Assembly: GCA_003158175.1 (NCBI GenBank)
Contig: PMHJ01000034.1
Location: forward strand, 1 to 35,172
Origin: Candidatus Cybelea septentrionalis
Lineage (GTDB): Bacteria; Vulcanimicrobiota; Vulcanimicrobiia; Vulcanimicrobiales; Vulcanimicrobiaceae
Direction of reading: 5' to 3'
DNA length: 35,172 bases
The notes beneath the pieces were generated by a model. That model was not told the DNA's origin and ran no database searches. It saw nothing but the letters and a program-made list of their open reading frames with translations. A program made the translations under genes and the position numbers. Positions 17,072-25,819 of this stretch are shown piece after piece. The first letter of the stretch is position 1. Every line of letters starts with the position of its first letter.

Positions 17072-18007
17072 GTGGCAGACGACGTTGCGACCTTGCTGCT
17101 CTGCGCGCGCGTGCGGCCTGAGTGTGTCGACGAATTCAGGCAGTGGCACGTGCGCTGGCAGACGGCCGTCCTCGCCTCGCCGGGTGCGCTCAGCTTTGAG
17201 TTCTGGCCGCCGGCACCCCCGGATCAAGAAGAAGCCGTCGCCCTGTCGCGCTTCGAGAACGAAGGAGCCCTGCGAACCTGGCGCCGCAGCGACACCAACC
17301 GGCACCTAGTCGCCGAGGCAGCCGCGTTTGCCGAAGGCGGCATCGTGATGCAGCTCGTCGGTCAAGCGGCCGTCGCATATTACATGCAGCACGGCGTGAC
17401 GTTCGTCGTTGTGACCGACATCAAGCTCGGCAAAGAAAAAGAGTATCGCGCCTGGGCCGACAAAATTCAAAAGGTTCAGGAAACGTTCCCCGGTTACATC
17501 GGGTCCTTCGTGCAGCCGCCCCAGCACAAGGAGACGGGCTGGACGACCGTACTGCGATTCGATAACGCGCAGCACTTAAGCGCATGGCAAAACTCGCCGC
17601 AGCGCGCGGCGTTGATTGAGGAAGCGTCACCATTGGTCGACCGCTTCAAGGCGCAGCGCGTCGACACGTCGTTTCCGGGCTGGGTTCCCAACGATCCGGC
17701 CACCGGCAAACCGCCGAATATGTGGAAGACCGCGTGCCTCGTCTTGCTCACGTTGTTTCCGGTCGTGATGCTCGAACTCAAGTTTCTCAATCCGCACCTT
17801 CGCGGGCTCCCGCCGGCGCTCGCGACCTTCACCGGCAACGCCATCAGCGTTTTGCTGACAACGTGGCCGCTCATGCCGCTGGCGATTCGCTTTTTCCGGC
17901 CTTGGCTGTTCCCTGAGAACCAACCGCGAGCGCTCGTGCTCGCAATGCCGTTCGTGCTGCTGGCCTGCTACGCGCTCGAGATCGCCCTTCTGTGGCGTTT
18001 GCTCTAA
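17072..18007 (+). CDS. Tandem antibiotic-biosynthesis-monooxygenase (ABM) domain membrane protein
   Basis: 311 residues from GTG 17072, 12 nt after the oxidase stop. Two ferredoxin-like ABM domains are visible: about residues 5-95 (LLLCARVRPECVDEFRQWH) and 108-195 (TFVVVTDIKLGKEKEYRAW, GWTTVLRFDNAQHLSAW). Three hydrophobic segments follow: ACLVLLTLFPVVMLEL, ISVLLTTWPLMPLAI and VLAMPFVLLACYALEIALL. Related ABM-TM proteins of unknown function occur in other bacteria. ABM domains act on quinones or haem-like substrates; which one applies here is not visible. Its stop overlaps the stop of the convergent molybdoenzyme in CTAA. Confidence 0.85.
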   Translation: MADDVATLLLCARVRPECVDEFRQWHVRWQTAVLASPGALSFEFWPPAPPDQEEAVALSRFENEGALRTWRRSDTNRHLVAEAAAFAEGGIVMQLVGQAAVAYYMQHGVTFVVVTDIKLGKEKEYRAWADKIQKVQETFPGYIGSFVQPPQHKETGWTTVLRFDNAQHLSAWQNSPQRAALIEEASPLVDRFKAQRVDTSFPGWVPNDPATGKPPNMWKTACLVLLTLFPVVMLELKFLNPHLRGLPPALATFTGNAISVLLTTWPLMPLAIRFFRPWLFPENQPRALVLAMPFVLLACYALEIALLWRLL

Positions 18008-20718
18008 GTTTCCGTGAGTTTTGAGAAGATTCGATCCTCGGTGAACGGCAGGGCGGTGAAACGCACGCCGGTCGCCGCTTTGAGCGCGTTGCCGATTGCC
18101 GGGGCAACCGGGTTGATCGTGTTCTCCGCGATCGATTTCGAACCGAGCGGCCCGATCGCATCGAACGTGTCGGCGAAGAAGACCTCGGTAATCGGAGCAT
18201 CGGCAAACGTTGGAATCCGGTAGTTTCGCAGCGTCGGATTAATCACGGCACCAGCATCGTCGTACACCATTTTCTCCTGAAGGGCCCAGCCGATGCCTTG
18301 CACGACGCCGCCGATGACTTGCCCGCGCAATTGGTTGGGGTTCATGACCACGCCCGCGTCGACCGCTTCGATGCTGAACAGGATTCGAATCTCGCCGCTC
18401 ACGCGGTGCACCGCCAGCCGTACGCCATACACCATGAACGCCACGGTGCGCGGCGACCCATACGCCTTACGAAAGCACGTAAGTTCTTCGCCTTGCGCTC
18501 GAGCGGCGGAGTAGAGTTCGGTCAGCAAAACGCGCCGGTCGCCACAGAGAACCGCGTCGTCTTCGAGCCGGCATTGCTCGACCTTCGTCCCGGTCGTTCG
18601 GGCTGCGAACGCGAGCAGCTTCTCTCGTAGCGCGACGGACGCATTTTCCACAGCTTTCGTCGGCACCATCATACCGACGCTGGCGAACGTGCCGCTGTCG
18701 TAGGGCGTCTTATCGGTATCGGCGTTGAGGAACGTCACGCGCGCCGTCGGGCAGCCCATGACTTGCGCGACGACCTGCTGCTGAGCGGTAACGAGGCCAT
18801 TTCCGATTTCAACGGAGCCAACCGTAAAATGATAGCCTCCGTCGGGCCGGAGCGTCACTTCAGAACCGGAGCGCTGCTCGGTTGGCGGAACGCAATCGAG
18901 CATCGATAAGGCAACGCCGCTGCCTTCGAGCCAGTCCTCGCCTTCGGGTTTGGGGATACCGCGGCGGCTCGCGAGTGCTTTTTCGATCGCATCGACGCAC
19001 TGATCCAAGCCGTAACTGCCCATCGTTAGATCCGAGGCACCTTCCAAAACCGATTCCACCTCATCGTCCGGTCCGATCATATTTTTCCGGCGCATTTCGA
19101 TAGGGTCGACGTTCAGGAGCGCGGCGAGCTCGTCGAGCGCGGATTCGACGGCAAACGTCGGTTGGCCGGTGCCGTAGCCGCGAAAGCCGCCGCCACACTG
19201 GAGATTGGTGTAGACGGCGTACCCGTCGCCCTTTTTGTTCGGGCACCTGTAGACGGCCCATGGGCCGGACATGCCGTTCGCGAGCGTCTCGCCGCCGTGA
19301 TTGCCGTACGCTCCGGTGTTGGAAACGATGCGAAACTGCATCGCGGTGAGCGTTCCGTCTTTTTTTGCGCCGAGTTTGACGCGCGTCTTCATCGGATGGC
19401 GGGTCGTCGCACCGGTGAACTGCTCTTCGCGCGTAAATTCCCACATGACGGGGCGCCCAGTTTTGATAGTCGCCAGGAGCGGCAAATCTTCGCTCATCAT
19501 GTCTTGTTTGCCGCCGAAACCGCCGCCGACGCGCTCGGTGAAGACGTGCAGATCCGCCGGGAGGATGCCGAAGAGATAGCAGAGCTTGCCCTTAACGATG
19601 AACGGACCTTGTACGCTCGTGCGCACGTGCAGCCGGCCGTCCTCGCCGCGCCACGTAATCGACTGCATCGTTTCGAGATGAACGTGTTGCTGACGCGGCG
19701 CGTCGTAGGTTTCCTCGTAGATCGCGTCGGCCGCGGCGAACCCTTGGGCAACGCTGCCGACCTCACCGTGAAGCTCGAGAAAGACGTTCTTGTTGGGGTG
19801 AAGGATGCGAGAATCGCCACCCTTGTCGTGCAGCACCGGAGCCCCCGGCTCCATCGCTTCTGTGGGGTCGAAAACGGCCGGCAGGATCTCGTACCCCACC
19901 TTCAGACGGCGGCAGCCTTCTTCGGCGGCACCTTCAGTTTCGGCGACGACGGCGGCGATGCGCTGACCAACGAAGCGCGCGACGTTGTCGAGCATGTAGG
20001 TATCGTCTGGGTCGACGCGATTATCTTCGTGGATAGCCGTGCTGTAGAGGCGGCGAGGAACGTCTTCCCAAGTGAACACGTCCACGACACCCGGCACCGC
20101 CATCGCTTCCGAACGATCGATCGACAGAATGTTCGCGTGCGCGTGCGGCGAGCGCAACACTTTGAGATGCAGGAGGCCGTCCATAGGCGGTATGTCGCTC
20201 GTGTAACGTGCGTGTCCCGTAACGATGCCTTCGGCAAACGGGTTCGGAACGCTGGCGCCGACGGAGGCTCCGGCGTCGTCGGGCGCGATGTTTTTGACGC
20301 CGGCAAACGCGTCGCGAATCGACCCGTACCCCGTGCAGCGACAGAGATTTCCCTTGAGCGCTCTTGGAAGATCCTGTTTCTGCTCGTCGCTGAGCGCTGC
20401 GGCCGTCATAATCATTCCGGCTGCGCAGTAGCCGCACTGGAAGCTCTGCGCGTCGAGAAAGGCCTGCTGCATCGGGTGCAGCTCGCCGTTCTTCGCCAAC
20501 CCCTCGATCGTCGTGATCTCTTTGCCCTCGGCTCGAAATGCCGGATAGAGGCAGCTGTGCACGGGCTTTTCGTCGACCCATACCGTGCACGCGCCGCAAT
20601 CGCCACCGTCGCAGCCTTTTTTGACGCCGTACCAGCCGAGATCACGAAGAAAGACCCGGAGGCACTGGCCCGGTGCCGGCGTCGCAGCAAAGCTCTTACC
20701 GTTAACCTGAAGCTTCAC
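18004..20718 (-). CDS. Molybdenum hydroxylase, fused [2Fe-2S] and molybdopterin subunits
   Basis: 904 residues, xanthine dehydrogenase/aldehyde oxidase family. The N-terminal domain carries a plant-type ferredoxin cluster (Cys36, 41, 44, 56) and a second cluster (Cys95, 98, 126, 128 in CGYCAAG and GNLCRCTGYG). The molybdopterin part has ERVGGGFGGKQ, FRGYGTGQPTFAVE and a C-terminal GSKSIAENTINPVAPAIGNA with the catalytic Glu. The fused layout and length resemble Desulfovibrio gigas aldehyde oxidoreductase (907 residues), but here a separate FAD subunit is encoded directly upstream, with an ATGA overlap. Substrate cannot be named: xanthine, aldehydes, nicotinate and aromatic N-heterocycles are all possible. 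No Tat signal, so cytoplasmic. Confidence 0.92.
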   Translation of the reverse strand: MKLQVNGKSFAATPAPGQCLRVFLRDLGWYGVKKGCDGGDCGACTVWVDEKPVHSCLYPAFRAEGKEITTIEGLAKNGELHPMQQAFLDAQSFQCGYCAAGMIMTAAALSDEQKQDLPRALKGNLCRCTGYGSIRDAFAGVKNIAPDDAGASVGASVPNPFAEGIVTGHARYTSDIPPMDGLLHLKVLRSPHAHANILSIDRSEAMAVPGVVDVFTWEDVPRRLYSTAIHEDNRVDPDDTYMLDNVARFVGQRIAAVVAETEGAAEEGCRRLKVGYEILPAVFDPTEAMEPGAPVLHDKGGDSRILHPNKNVFLELHGEVGSVAQGFAAADAIYEETYDAPRQQHVHLETMQSITWRGEDGRLHVRTSVQGPFIVKGKLCYLFGILPADLHVFTERVGGGFGGKQDMMSEDLPLLATIKTGRPVMWEFTREEQFTGATTRHPMKTRVKLGAKKDGTLTAMQFRIVSNTGAYGNHGGETLANGMSGPWAVYRCPNKKGDGYAVYTNLQCGGGFRGYGTGQPTFAVESALDELAALLNVDPIEMRRKNMIGPDDEVESVLEGASDLTMGSYGLDQCVDAIEKALASRRGIPKPEGEDWLEGSGVALSMLDCVPPTEQRSGSEVTLRPDGGYHFTVGSVEIGNGLVTAQQQVVAQVMGCPTARVTFLNADTDKTPYDSGTFASVGMMVPTKAVENASVALREKLLAFAARTTGTKVEQCRLEDDAVLCGDRRVLLTELYSAARAQGEELTCFRKAYGSPRTVAFMVYGVRLAVHRVSGEIRILFSIEAVDAGVVMNPNQLRGQVIGGVVQGIGWALQEKMVYDDAGAVINPTLRNYRIPTFADAPITEVFFADTFDAIGPLGSKSIAENTINPVAPAIGNALKAATGVRFTALPFTEDRIFSKLTET

Positions 20719-21533
20719 GCGCCCAACTCCCGCCGAATCTGCTCCGCGTAATGATACGTCAGATGCCGGCGATGCGCCGGCGAGCCGTGAACGTCGTCGA
20801 GATAGAGAGAATCCGGGATTGCCGAATCGATGGCATTGCGAAGTTGCTCGGAGGACGGGGTGCCGTCGAAGGCGAGTTGTACGGGTTTGACTGTGCCGGC
20901 CGTAATCGTGAGCATCAGGCCGCCATCGGGTTTGCCGCGAGTACCGATGAGCAAGACCGACGAGCGCCCAAGATGCGTGAGCTCAGAACGACGGAACGCA
21001 AACGACTTCGCCAACGCCGCTGCCGGAAGGTGGATGCTGCGCAGCAGTTCGCCGGATTGTAAGATATTCGTATGATTTCCGGTGACGAAGTCGGCGGCGC
21101 GTACCTCGCGCGGCAGTCCGTCGCGGGGTAAGAGCGTATAGGTGCCTTCGAGCGCCACCGTAAGCGAGATCATCGGACCCGCCGGCAGCGACATCACGAT
21201 GTTTCCTCCGATCGTCGCTTCGTTCCAAATCTTGAACGACGACAAGAAGGCTCGGCAGCATTCACCAATGAGCGAGCCGGCTATCCATTCGGGCGAGGGT
21301 TGGAGCGCGTAGAGCTCCGCGATCCTGCAGGTCGCGGCGAGTTCGATGCCGTCTTTCCCAGCTGCGATTGCTTGCCAACCGAGCGTTCCCAAATCGATCA
21401 GGGTATCGGTGTGGATTTGGGGCTCGGAGAACAACCACGTTCCCCCTGCGAGCCATGCGTATCCGTCGCGCCAGTGACGGATTTCGTCGGCCGACCTTGG
21501 TTGTTTGATCTCGGTTATCGTATTGAGGTTCAT
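20715..21533 (-). CDS. FAD-binding subunit of the molybdenum hydroxylase
   Basis: 272 residues from ATG 21533 (AAGGGT about 6 nt upstream); the longer frame to 21680 runs into the divergent gene. It is a CoxM/XdhB-type protein: AWLAGGTWLFSE corresponds to the FAD-binding GGTDL motif, and NEATIGGNIVMSLPAGPM to the second FAD loop. The C-terminal domain reads FAFRRSELTHLG and GKPDGGLMLTITAG. It passes electrons from the iron-sulfur clusters to NAD or another acceptor. The stop overlaps the start of the catalytic gene (20715-20718), so the subunits are coupled. Confidence 0.9.
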   Translation of the reverse strand: MNLNTITEIKQPRSADEIRHWRDGYAWLAGGTWLFSEPQIHTDTLIDLGTLGWQAIAAGKDGIELAATCRIAELYALQPSPEWIAGSLIGECCRAFLSSFKIWNEATIGGNIVMSLPAGPMISLTVALEGTYTLLPRDGLPREVRAADFVTGNHTNILQSGELLRSIHLPAAALAKSFAFRRSELTHLGRSSVLLIGTRGKPDGGLMLTITAGTVKPVQLAFDGTPSSEQLRNAIDSAIPDSLYLDDVHGSPAHRRHLTYHYAEQIRRELGA

Positions 21534-21631
21534 CGGACCCTTATCGAGCACGCGTCGAAGGCGCGTCATTACAACTGTGCCCACATTCTTCGACACGGGA
21601 TTGTCATTTCCCAGGCTCGAAACACGCGCAC

Positions 21632-22069
21632 GTGCATTATCGCATTGGTTCGACGGCTTGCGTGGGTGCGCTTGTCGCACTCATTCTGACGCCAGTTTCC
21701 GCGGACGCAGGCGCACCGGACTCGGCTGCGGCGGTCCTTCATCAAGAGACCCGCTGGCTTAACGCCATCGTCGCCGGCGATGCCAAGATAGTCGCTTCGA
21801 TCCTCAGTCCGAATTTTACGCACATCACGTCTCGCGGCGTGCTGCTCCATCGCGCCCAAGAGCTCGCGGCTCTTAAGAAAGAGGCATTTACGATGAATGC
21901 TTCCGAGCAGACCGTCGATTCTGCGGGCGATGCGGCAGTCGTGCACGGACTGAACACGATCGTGCAATCGGGGAAAACGTTAGCTCGCGAGCGCTACACG
22001 GATGTCTACGTCAAACAGAACGGCACGTGGATGGCATTGTCTGCGCAGGAGACGGAGATCGCCCCATGA
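21632..22069 (+). CDS. Secreted NTF2-like (SnoaL/DUF4440-type) protein
   Basis: 145 residues from GTG 21632. A signal peptide covers the start (ACVGALVALILTPVSADAG). The mature part has the NTF2-like pattern: LHQETRWLNAIVAGDAKIVASIL then FTHITSRGVLLHRAQEL, and strands RERYTDVYVKQNGTWMALSAQET. Such cone-shaped folds bind small molecules; no catalytic pair can be assigned. It is divergent from the FAD-subunit gene (98 nt between starts), so it may share a control region with the molybdoenzyme. The ribosome-binding site is weak. Confidence 0.8.
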   Translation: MHYRIGSTACVGALVALILTPVSADAGAPDSAAAVLHQETRWLNAIVAGDAKIVASILSPNFTHITSRGVLLHRAQELAALKKEAFTMNASEQTVDSAGDAAVVHGLNTIVQSGKTLARERYTDVYVKQNGTWMALSAQETEIAP

Positions 22070-22087
22070 CGAGGGCGAGCTGATTTC

Positions 22088-22660
22088 TTGAGCGACCCCG
22101 TATATGTCATTTTAGCTGCCGGCGAATCCCAGCGCATGGGATTCGACAAGACGGTAACACCTCTTGGGCTGCGTTCTCCCCTTGCGCGTCTTGTCGAAGC
22201 GCTCGGGCAGCGCCGCGCCGTGATCGTAGTTCCTCCCAATTTGTCCGACGAAGCGACGCGTATTGCGCCCGCCGCGCGCATAGTCATCAACCGCGAACAG
22301 GTGCGCGGAATGGCGCATTCGTTGCATCTTGCGTTGTCGTTGATCGAGCGCGAGAGTCCATTTGCCGTCCTGCTCGGGGACATGCCGAGCATGACCGAAG
22401 CGACGATCGAGCGGACCGAGGCCATGCTCTGTGGCGACGTCGACGTCGCCTTTCCGGTCGACTCGACTGGAACGGGAGGGCATCCGGTACTCTTTTCGGC
22501 GCGCGCGCGGCCTATCGTGGAGGCTTTGCCCGAGGGCGATACGCTGCGCATCGCGCGTGACGACCCATCGCTGCGGCGTGCGTCCTGGCGCTGCTCCGAC
22601 CGGTCTGCGTTCCTCGATCTCGACGTACCTAGCGATTGGAGGGCCTTCTCCGATGCGTGA
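22088..22660 (+). CDS. MocA-like molybdenum cofactor cytidylyltransferase
   Basis: 190 residues from a TTG start, with GAGGGCGAG about 8 nt upstream. The NTP-transferase signature is YVILAAGESQRMGFDKTVTPLG, and the metal-binding motif is LLGDMPSM. MocA-type enzymes add CMP to molybdopterin to give the dinucleotide cofactor used by xanthine-dehydrogenase-family enzymes; MobA adds GMP instead. Its place between the hydroxylase and XdhC favours MocA. It overlaps the XdhC start by 8 nt (22653-22660). The specificity call rests on context. Confidence 0.87.
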   Translation: MSDPVYVILAAGESQRMGFDKTVTPLGLRSPLARLVEALGQRRAVIVVPPNLSDEATRIAPAARIVINREQVRGMAHSLHLALSLIERESPFAVLLGDMPSMTEATIERTEAMLCGDVDVAFPVDSTGTGGHPVLFSARARPIVEALPEGDTLRIARDDPSLRRASWRCSDRSAFLDLDVPSDWRAFSDA

Positions 22661-23573
22661 AATCTATGGTGAGATCGCCAGTCGCCTGCGAAGCGGGCTT
22701 CCCTGCGCGATCGCGACTCTGGTAGCGGCACGGCAAGCGGCACCGGCTTCGATTGGAACCTCTATGGTCGTCGATTCGGACGGGTCGTTCGTAGGCAACA
22801 TCGGTGCCGGTTGTCACGAAGCCGAGCTGGTGGAGAACGCGCGCGCGGCACTCCGCGATGGATTGCCAAGAACGATCGACTTTGAGGTAGCCGACGAGTT
22901 GCTCGATGGGTCTTCCTGCGGTGCCGTTCTAACGGTCGCAATTTGGCTTCCCGATCAGAGCTTCGCTGCCGTCGCCGATCGCATCGTGGCCGGCGAAGAG
23001 CCGGTAGAGTTTTCCTGCGGTTCCCACGTAATCAGGACCGAACGCAAACGCAAGCTCGTCGTCGTTGGCGCGACCGATCTTGCCGCGCACCTCACCCGCG
23101 CAGCGAACGCGAGCGACTTCTCCGTCACTATCGTCGATCCGCGCCCGCCATTTGCAACGACAAAGCGGCATCCGGATGCGCAGCGCGTGCTCGTCGCGTG
23201 GCCCGACGAAGTGCTGCCTTCGCTGCTCAGAGATGCGGCGGCGATCGTCGTCGTGGCGCACGATGCGAAGATCGATCTGCCCGCGTTGCGATGCGCGCTT
23301 CAATCCGACGTTGCCTACATCGGTCTACTCGGTAGCCGGCGATCGCAGTCGGCGCGCGGCAAGTCGCTGCGGGAGCTCGGCTACAGCGCCAACACTCTGG
23401 CCCGGATCCATGGCCCTGCGGGTTTGGACGTAGGTGCGATTTCGAACGCCCAGGTTGCCTGCTCGATCCTTGCGGAGGTTCTTAGCGTACTTAACGATCG
23501 CTCCGCCGCGCCATTACGATCTCTGCCCGGCCCGATCCATACGTTGCCGGAGCGTCGTCTAACAGCCAAGTAA
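22653..23573 (+). CDS. XdhC/CoxI family molybdoenzyme maturation protein
   Basis: 306 residues from ATG 22653, which has GGAGGG about 10 nt upstream and overlaps the MocA-like gene by 8 nt. The N-terminal XdhC domain shows IATLVAARQAAPASIGTSM and NIGAGCHEAELV. The C-terminal Rossmann-like domain shows LVVVGATDLAAHL (a degenerate glycine motif) and AYIGLLGSRRSQ followed by HGPAGLDVGAISNAQVACSILAE. XdhC proteins bind and sulfurate the molybdenum cofactor and pass it to the apoenzyme. It almost certainly serves the divergent hydroxylase. Confidence 0.9.
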   Translation: MREIYGEIASRLRSGLPCAIATLVAARQAAPASIGTSMVVDSDGSFVGNIGAGCHEAELVENARAALRDGLPRTIDFEVADELLDGSSCGAVLTVAIWLPDQSFAAVADRIVAGEEPVEFSCGSHVIRTERKRKLVVVGATDLAAHLTRAANASDFSVTIVDPRPPFATTKRHPDAQRVLVAWPDEVLPSLLRDAAAIVVVAHDAKIDLPALRCALQSDVAYIGLLGSRRSQSARGKSLRELGYSANTLARIHGPAGLDVGAISNAQVACSILAEVLSVLNDRSAAPLRSLPGPIHTLPERRLTAK

Positions 23574-23588
23574 TAAAGTGAACGTTAC

Positions 23589-25049
23589 CTACGATAAGTG
23601 GGGCCGCAAGGTGCTCTCCGGCGTCTGCTCGGCTAGAAGTACGATCCGCGAAGCCATCTGATTGAAAATGAGCGCATGAAACGGAAATACAAGATACCAA
23701 TACAGAAATCCGAATAAGCCGCGTGGCTCGAAGAACGCCGTCTGCGTAAGACGCGTCCGCCCGTCGCTGAGCCGATCTGCGTCGAACTCTAGCCACGCTT
23801 TGCCGGGGAGCTTCATCTCGGCCCTCAGCCGCAGATGATGATCCGGTTCCAAAGCGTCCACGCGCCAAAAATCCACCGCATCGCCGAGGCGCAGATCGGT
23901 CGCGCTACGCCGGCCGCGTCGCAAACCGATGCCGCCAAACGCGCAATCCAAGAGGCCGCGGAGCTGCCATAACGCGTTGCCGTACAGCCAGCCTCGCTTT
24001 CCGCCCAGCTGCATAAATACGGACGCGACTTGCCGCGGTGTCGCGGCAGCGATACGCTCTTTGCGATCGATAAGCATTCCTTCACGTGCGCCGGTGAACG
24101 TTGCGGGTAGCGTGCGCACGTCGAAGGCGTCAAACCACGTCGTGTCCGGGCCTCCGGCACCGTAGCGATCGAGAGCGCGCGATACCGCGGCGTCGAAGCC
24201 CATCGGCGAGATTTCTGGAAAATCACGCCTCGCGCCGCCATCGCGCACGATCACTTCGTTGCGGAGTCCCAAAATCAGCGGTTGCGCGAGACGCGAAGAA
24301 ATCGGGGTCACGAGGTGGACCCAGTAGGATGAAAGGCGCGGCGTAAGAAGGGGCACCGTGACGACTTTACGCTTCAGGCCGCGCAGTCGTGCGTAGCGGA
24401 GCATCATGTCGCGATAGGTCACAATATCCGCGCCGCCGATCTCATAGATGCGAGAATCGCCATGTGGAAGATTGAGTGCAGATACCAGGTAGCGCAAAAC
24501 GTCCGCGACGGATATGGGCTGCGAACGCGTGATCACCCATCGCGGCGCAATCATTAGGGGCAAACGCTCCGTGAGATACCGCATCATCTCAAACGAGATG
24601 CTTCCGCTGCCGATGATCATCGCGGCACGAAATTCGATAACCTCGACGCCACTTGACCGCAGGACGTCGCCAACTTCATGGCGGCTAGCGAGATGATGGG
24701 AGAGCGACCCGTCGTCGGCACCCAACCCACCCAAATAGATAATGCGATGCACGCCGGCTGCGCGAGCAGATTTCCCGAAGAGCGCAGCCGCCTCGCGATC
24801 GCGCTCGGCAAATCTGTGTGAGTCGCTCATTGAATGGACGAGATAATAAGCGGCGTCGACGCCTTCCAACGCTTCGCGCAGATGCTTTTCGTCGAAGATA
24901 TCGCCCTCGATTATTTCGGCTCCGGAAAATCTTCCGTTGAGGCGTCGAGCGTCGCGAGCAAGGCAACGAACGGTACGGCCGGCTTTTAGTAAGCGAGGCA
25001 CAAGGCGTCCCCCGATATATCCCGTCGCGCCGGTCACCAATACTCTCAC
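23589..25049 (-). CDS. NAD-dependent epimerase/SDR protein with DUF2867-like C-terminus
   Basis: 486 residues. The N-terminal half is an atypical short-chain dehydrogenase: VLVTGATGYIGGRL (residues 3-16) binds NAD(P), with AYYLVHSMSD and IIYLGGLGADD following. The C-terminal half, from about residue 320 (MLIDRKERIAAATPRQVASVF), matches the DUF2867-type domain fused to YbjT-like SDRs: FWRVDALEPDHHLRLRAEMKL, then LSDGRTRLTQTAFFEPRG. A hydrophobic segment near the end (LFGFLYWYLVFPFHALIF) may bind the membrane. Activity is unknown; these are often annotated as NADH-binding. It follows the membrane-protein gene by 12 nt. Confidence 0.88.
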   Translation of the reverse strand: MRVLVTGATGYIGGRLVPRLLKAGRTVRCLARDARRLNGRFSGAEIIEGDIFDEKHLREALEGVDAAYYLVHSMSDSHRFAERDREAAALFGKSARAAGVHRIIYLGGLGADDGSLSHHLASRHEVGDVLRSSGVEVIEFRAAMIIGSGSISFEMMRYLTERLPLMIAPRWVITRSQPISVADVLRYLVSALNLPHGDSRIYEIGGADIVTYRDMMLRYARLRGLKRKVVTVPLLTPRLSSYWVHLVTPISSRLAQPLILGLRNEVIVRDGGARRDFPEISPMGFDAAVSRALDRYGAGGPDTTWFDAFDVRTLPATFTGAREGMLIDRKERIAAATPRQVASVFMQLGGKRGWLYGNALWQLRGLLDCAFGGIGLRRGRRSATDLRLGDAVDFWRVDALEPDHHLRLRAEMKLPGKAWLEFDADRLSDGRTRLTQTAFFEPRGLFGFLYWYLVFPFHALIFNQMASRIVLLAEQTPESTLRPHLS

Positions 25050-25061
25050 GCTAGCTGTAGG

Positions 25062-25754
25062 TTACGGTTGCTTTGGACGCGGTAGCGGCGATGGATTGAC
25101 GCGCATGCAACGCAGAAGCTCTTCCGCATAAGGAATGCCGATCGAGAGGGTTATGAGTGCCAGCAGTCCGGCGACGTAAGCGCGCGGCGGCGGTTCTGCT
25201 TTGAGACGCAGGGCAAAGTCCGGCTTCTCATCGGTGAGGCCCAGGATAGCCATTGCTTGGTCGGCACGCAGACAAAGCAAGAATGAAAGTGTCGCGAACG
25301 GCAACACTTCCAAAAAGCTGTGAAGATGTTGTTCGGTGACGCTTACGTGGCGGCGCGGCGCGGCGTACGCGACATCCCAGATCACGACCAGCTCGTGGAA
25401 AATCAAAGCGCCGGCTCCGACGACTAGCGTTAGCGCGTTGGTCTCAAATAACAATGCTTGAAGTGCAGGAACTGCGACCGACGCCATCATGAGCGAGTGC
25501 GTAATCGATTCCTGCGTTCCGCTGGTCGACTCGATCTTCGCGCGTCGATGGCACAAGTAGTCGCCGAATCCCGGAATAGTCCATAGCGGCATAAGCACGT
25601 AGAGCAGATACACTTGCATGGCTCGCGCGGTGAGGCGCTCTCGCTCCCTCCGTTGCCGATCGTCCAGCTTCTGGGAATGGCTTATGCCGGCACCGAACGT
25701 CGCCGCACCCGCAGCGAGCTTTGTGAGCGCGCGTTTAAAGCTGCTCCACTTCAT
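25062..25754 (-). CDS. His-rich multi-pass membrane protein of unknown function
   Basis: 230 residues. Predicted membrane segments include VYLLYVLMPLWTIPGF, LMMASVAVPALQALLF, LTLVVGAGALIFHELVVI, FLEVLPFATLSFLLCL and AYVAGLLALITLSIGIPY. Histidines and acids cluster in short motifs: YLCHRRAKIE, ESITHSLM, FHELVVIWD and SVTEQHLHSFLE. Such spacing in a membrane protein suggests a metal site, loosely like membrane di-iron enzymes, though I cannot name a family. The ribosome-binding site is poor. It is probably co-transcribed with the downstream SDR gene (12-nt gap) and perhaps with the histone-like gene upstream. Confidence 0.75.
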   Translation of the reverse strand: MKWSSFKRALTKLAAGAATFGAGISHSQKLDDRQRRERERLTARAMQVYLLYVLMPLWTIPGFGDYLCHRRAKIESTSGTQESITHSLMMASVAVPALQALLFETNALTLVVGAGALIFHELVVIWDVAYAAPRRHVSVTEQHLHSFLEVLPFATLSFLLCLRADQAMAILGLTDEKPDFALRLKAEPPPRAYVAGLLALITLSIGIPYAEELLRCMRVNPSPLPRPKQP

Positions 25755-25819
25755 TTCATTGCAGAGAGGCGCCCTTTCGATCGTCGGATGCGTTGCCCAT
25801 GAGGCGCCATGCAGCAGCG

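Noticed and set aside
19162..20751. 529-residue plus-strand open frame
   Set aside because: It is the antisense shadow of the molybdoenzyme gene, with Arg/Val-rich composition and no recognisable motif.
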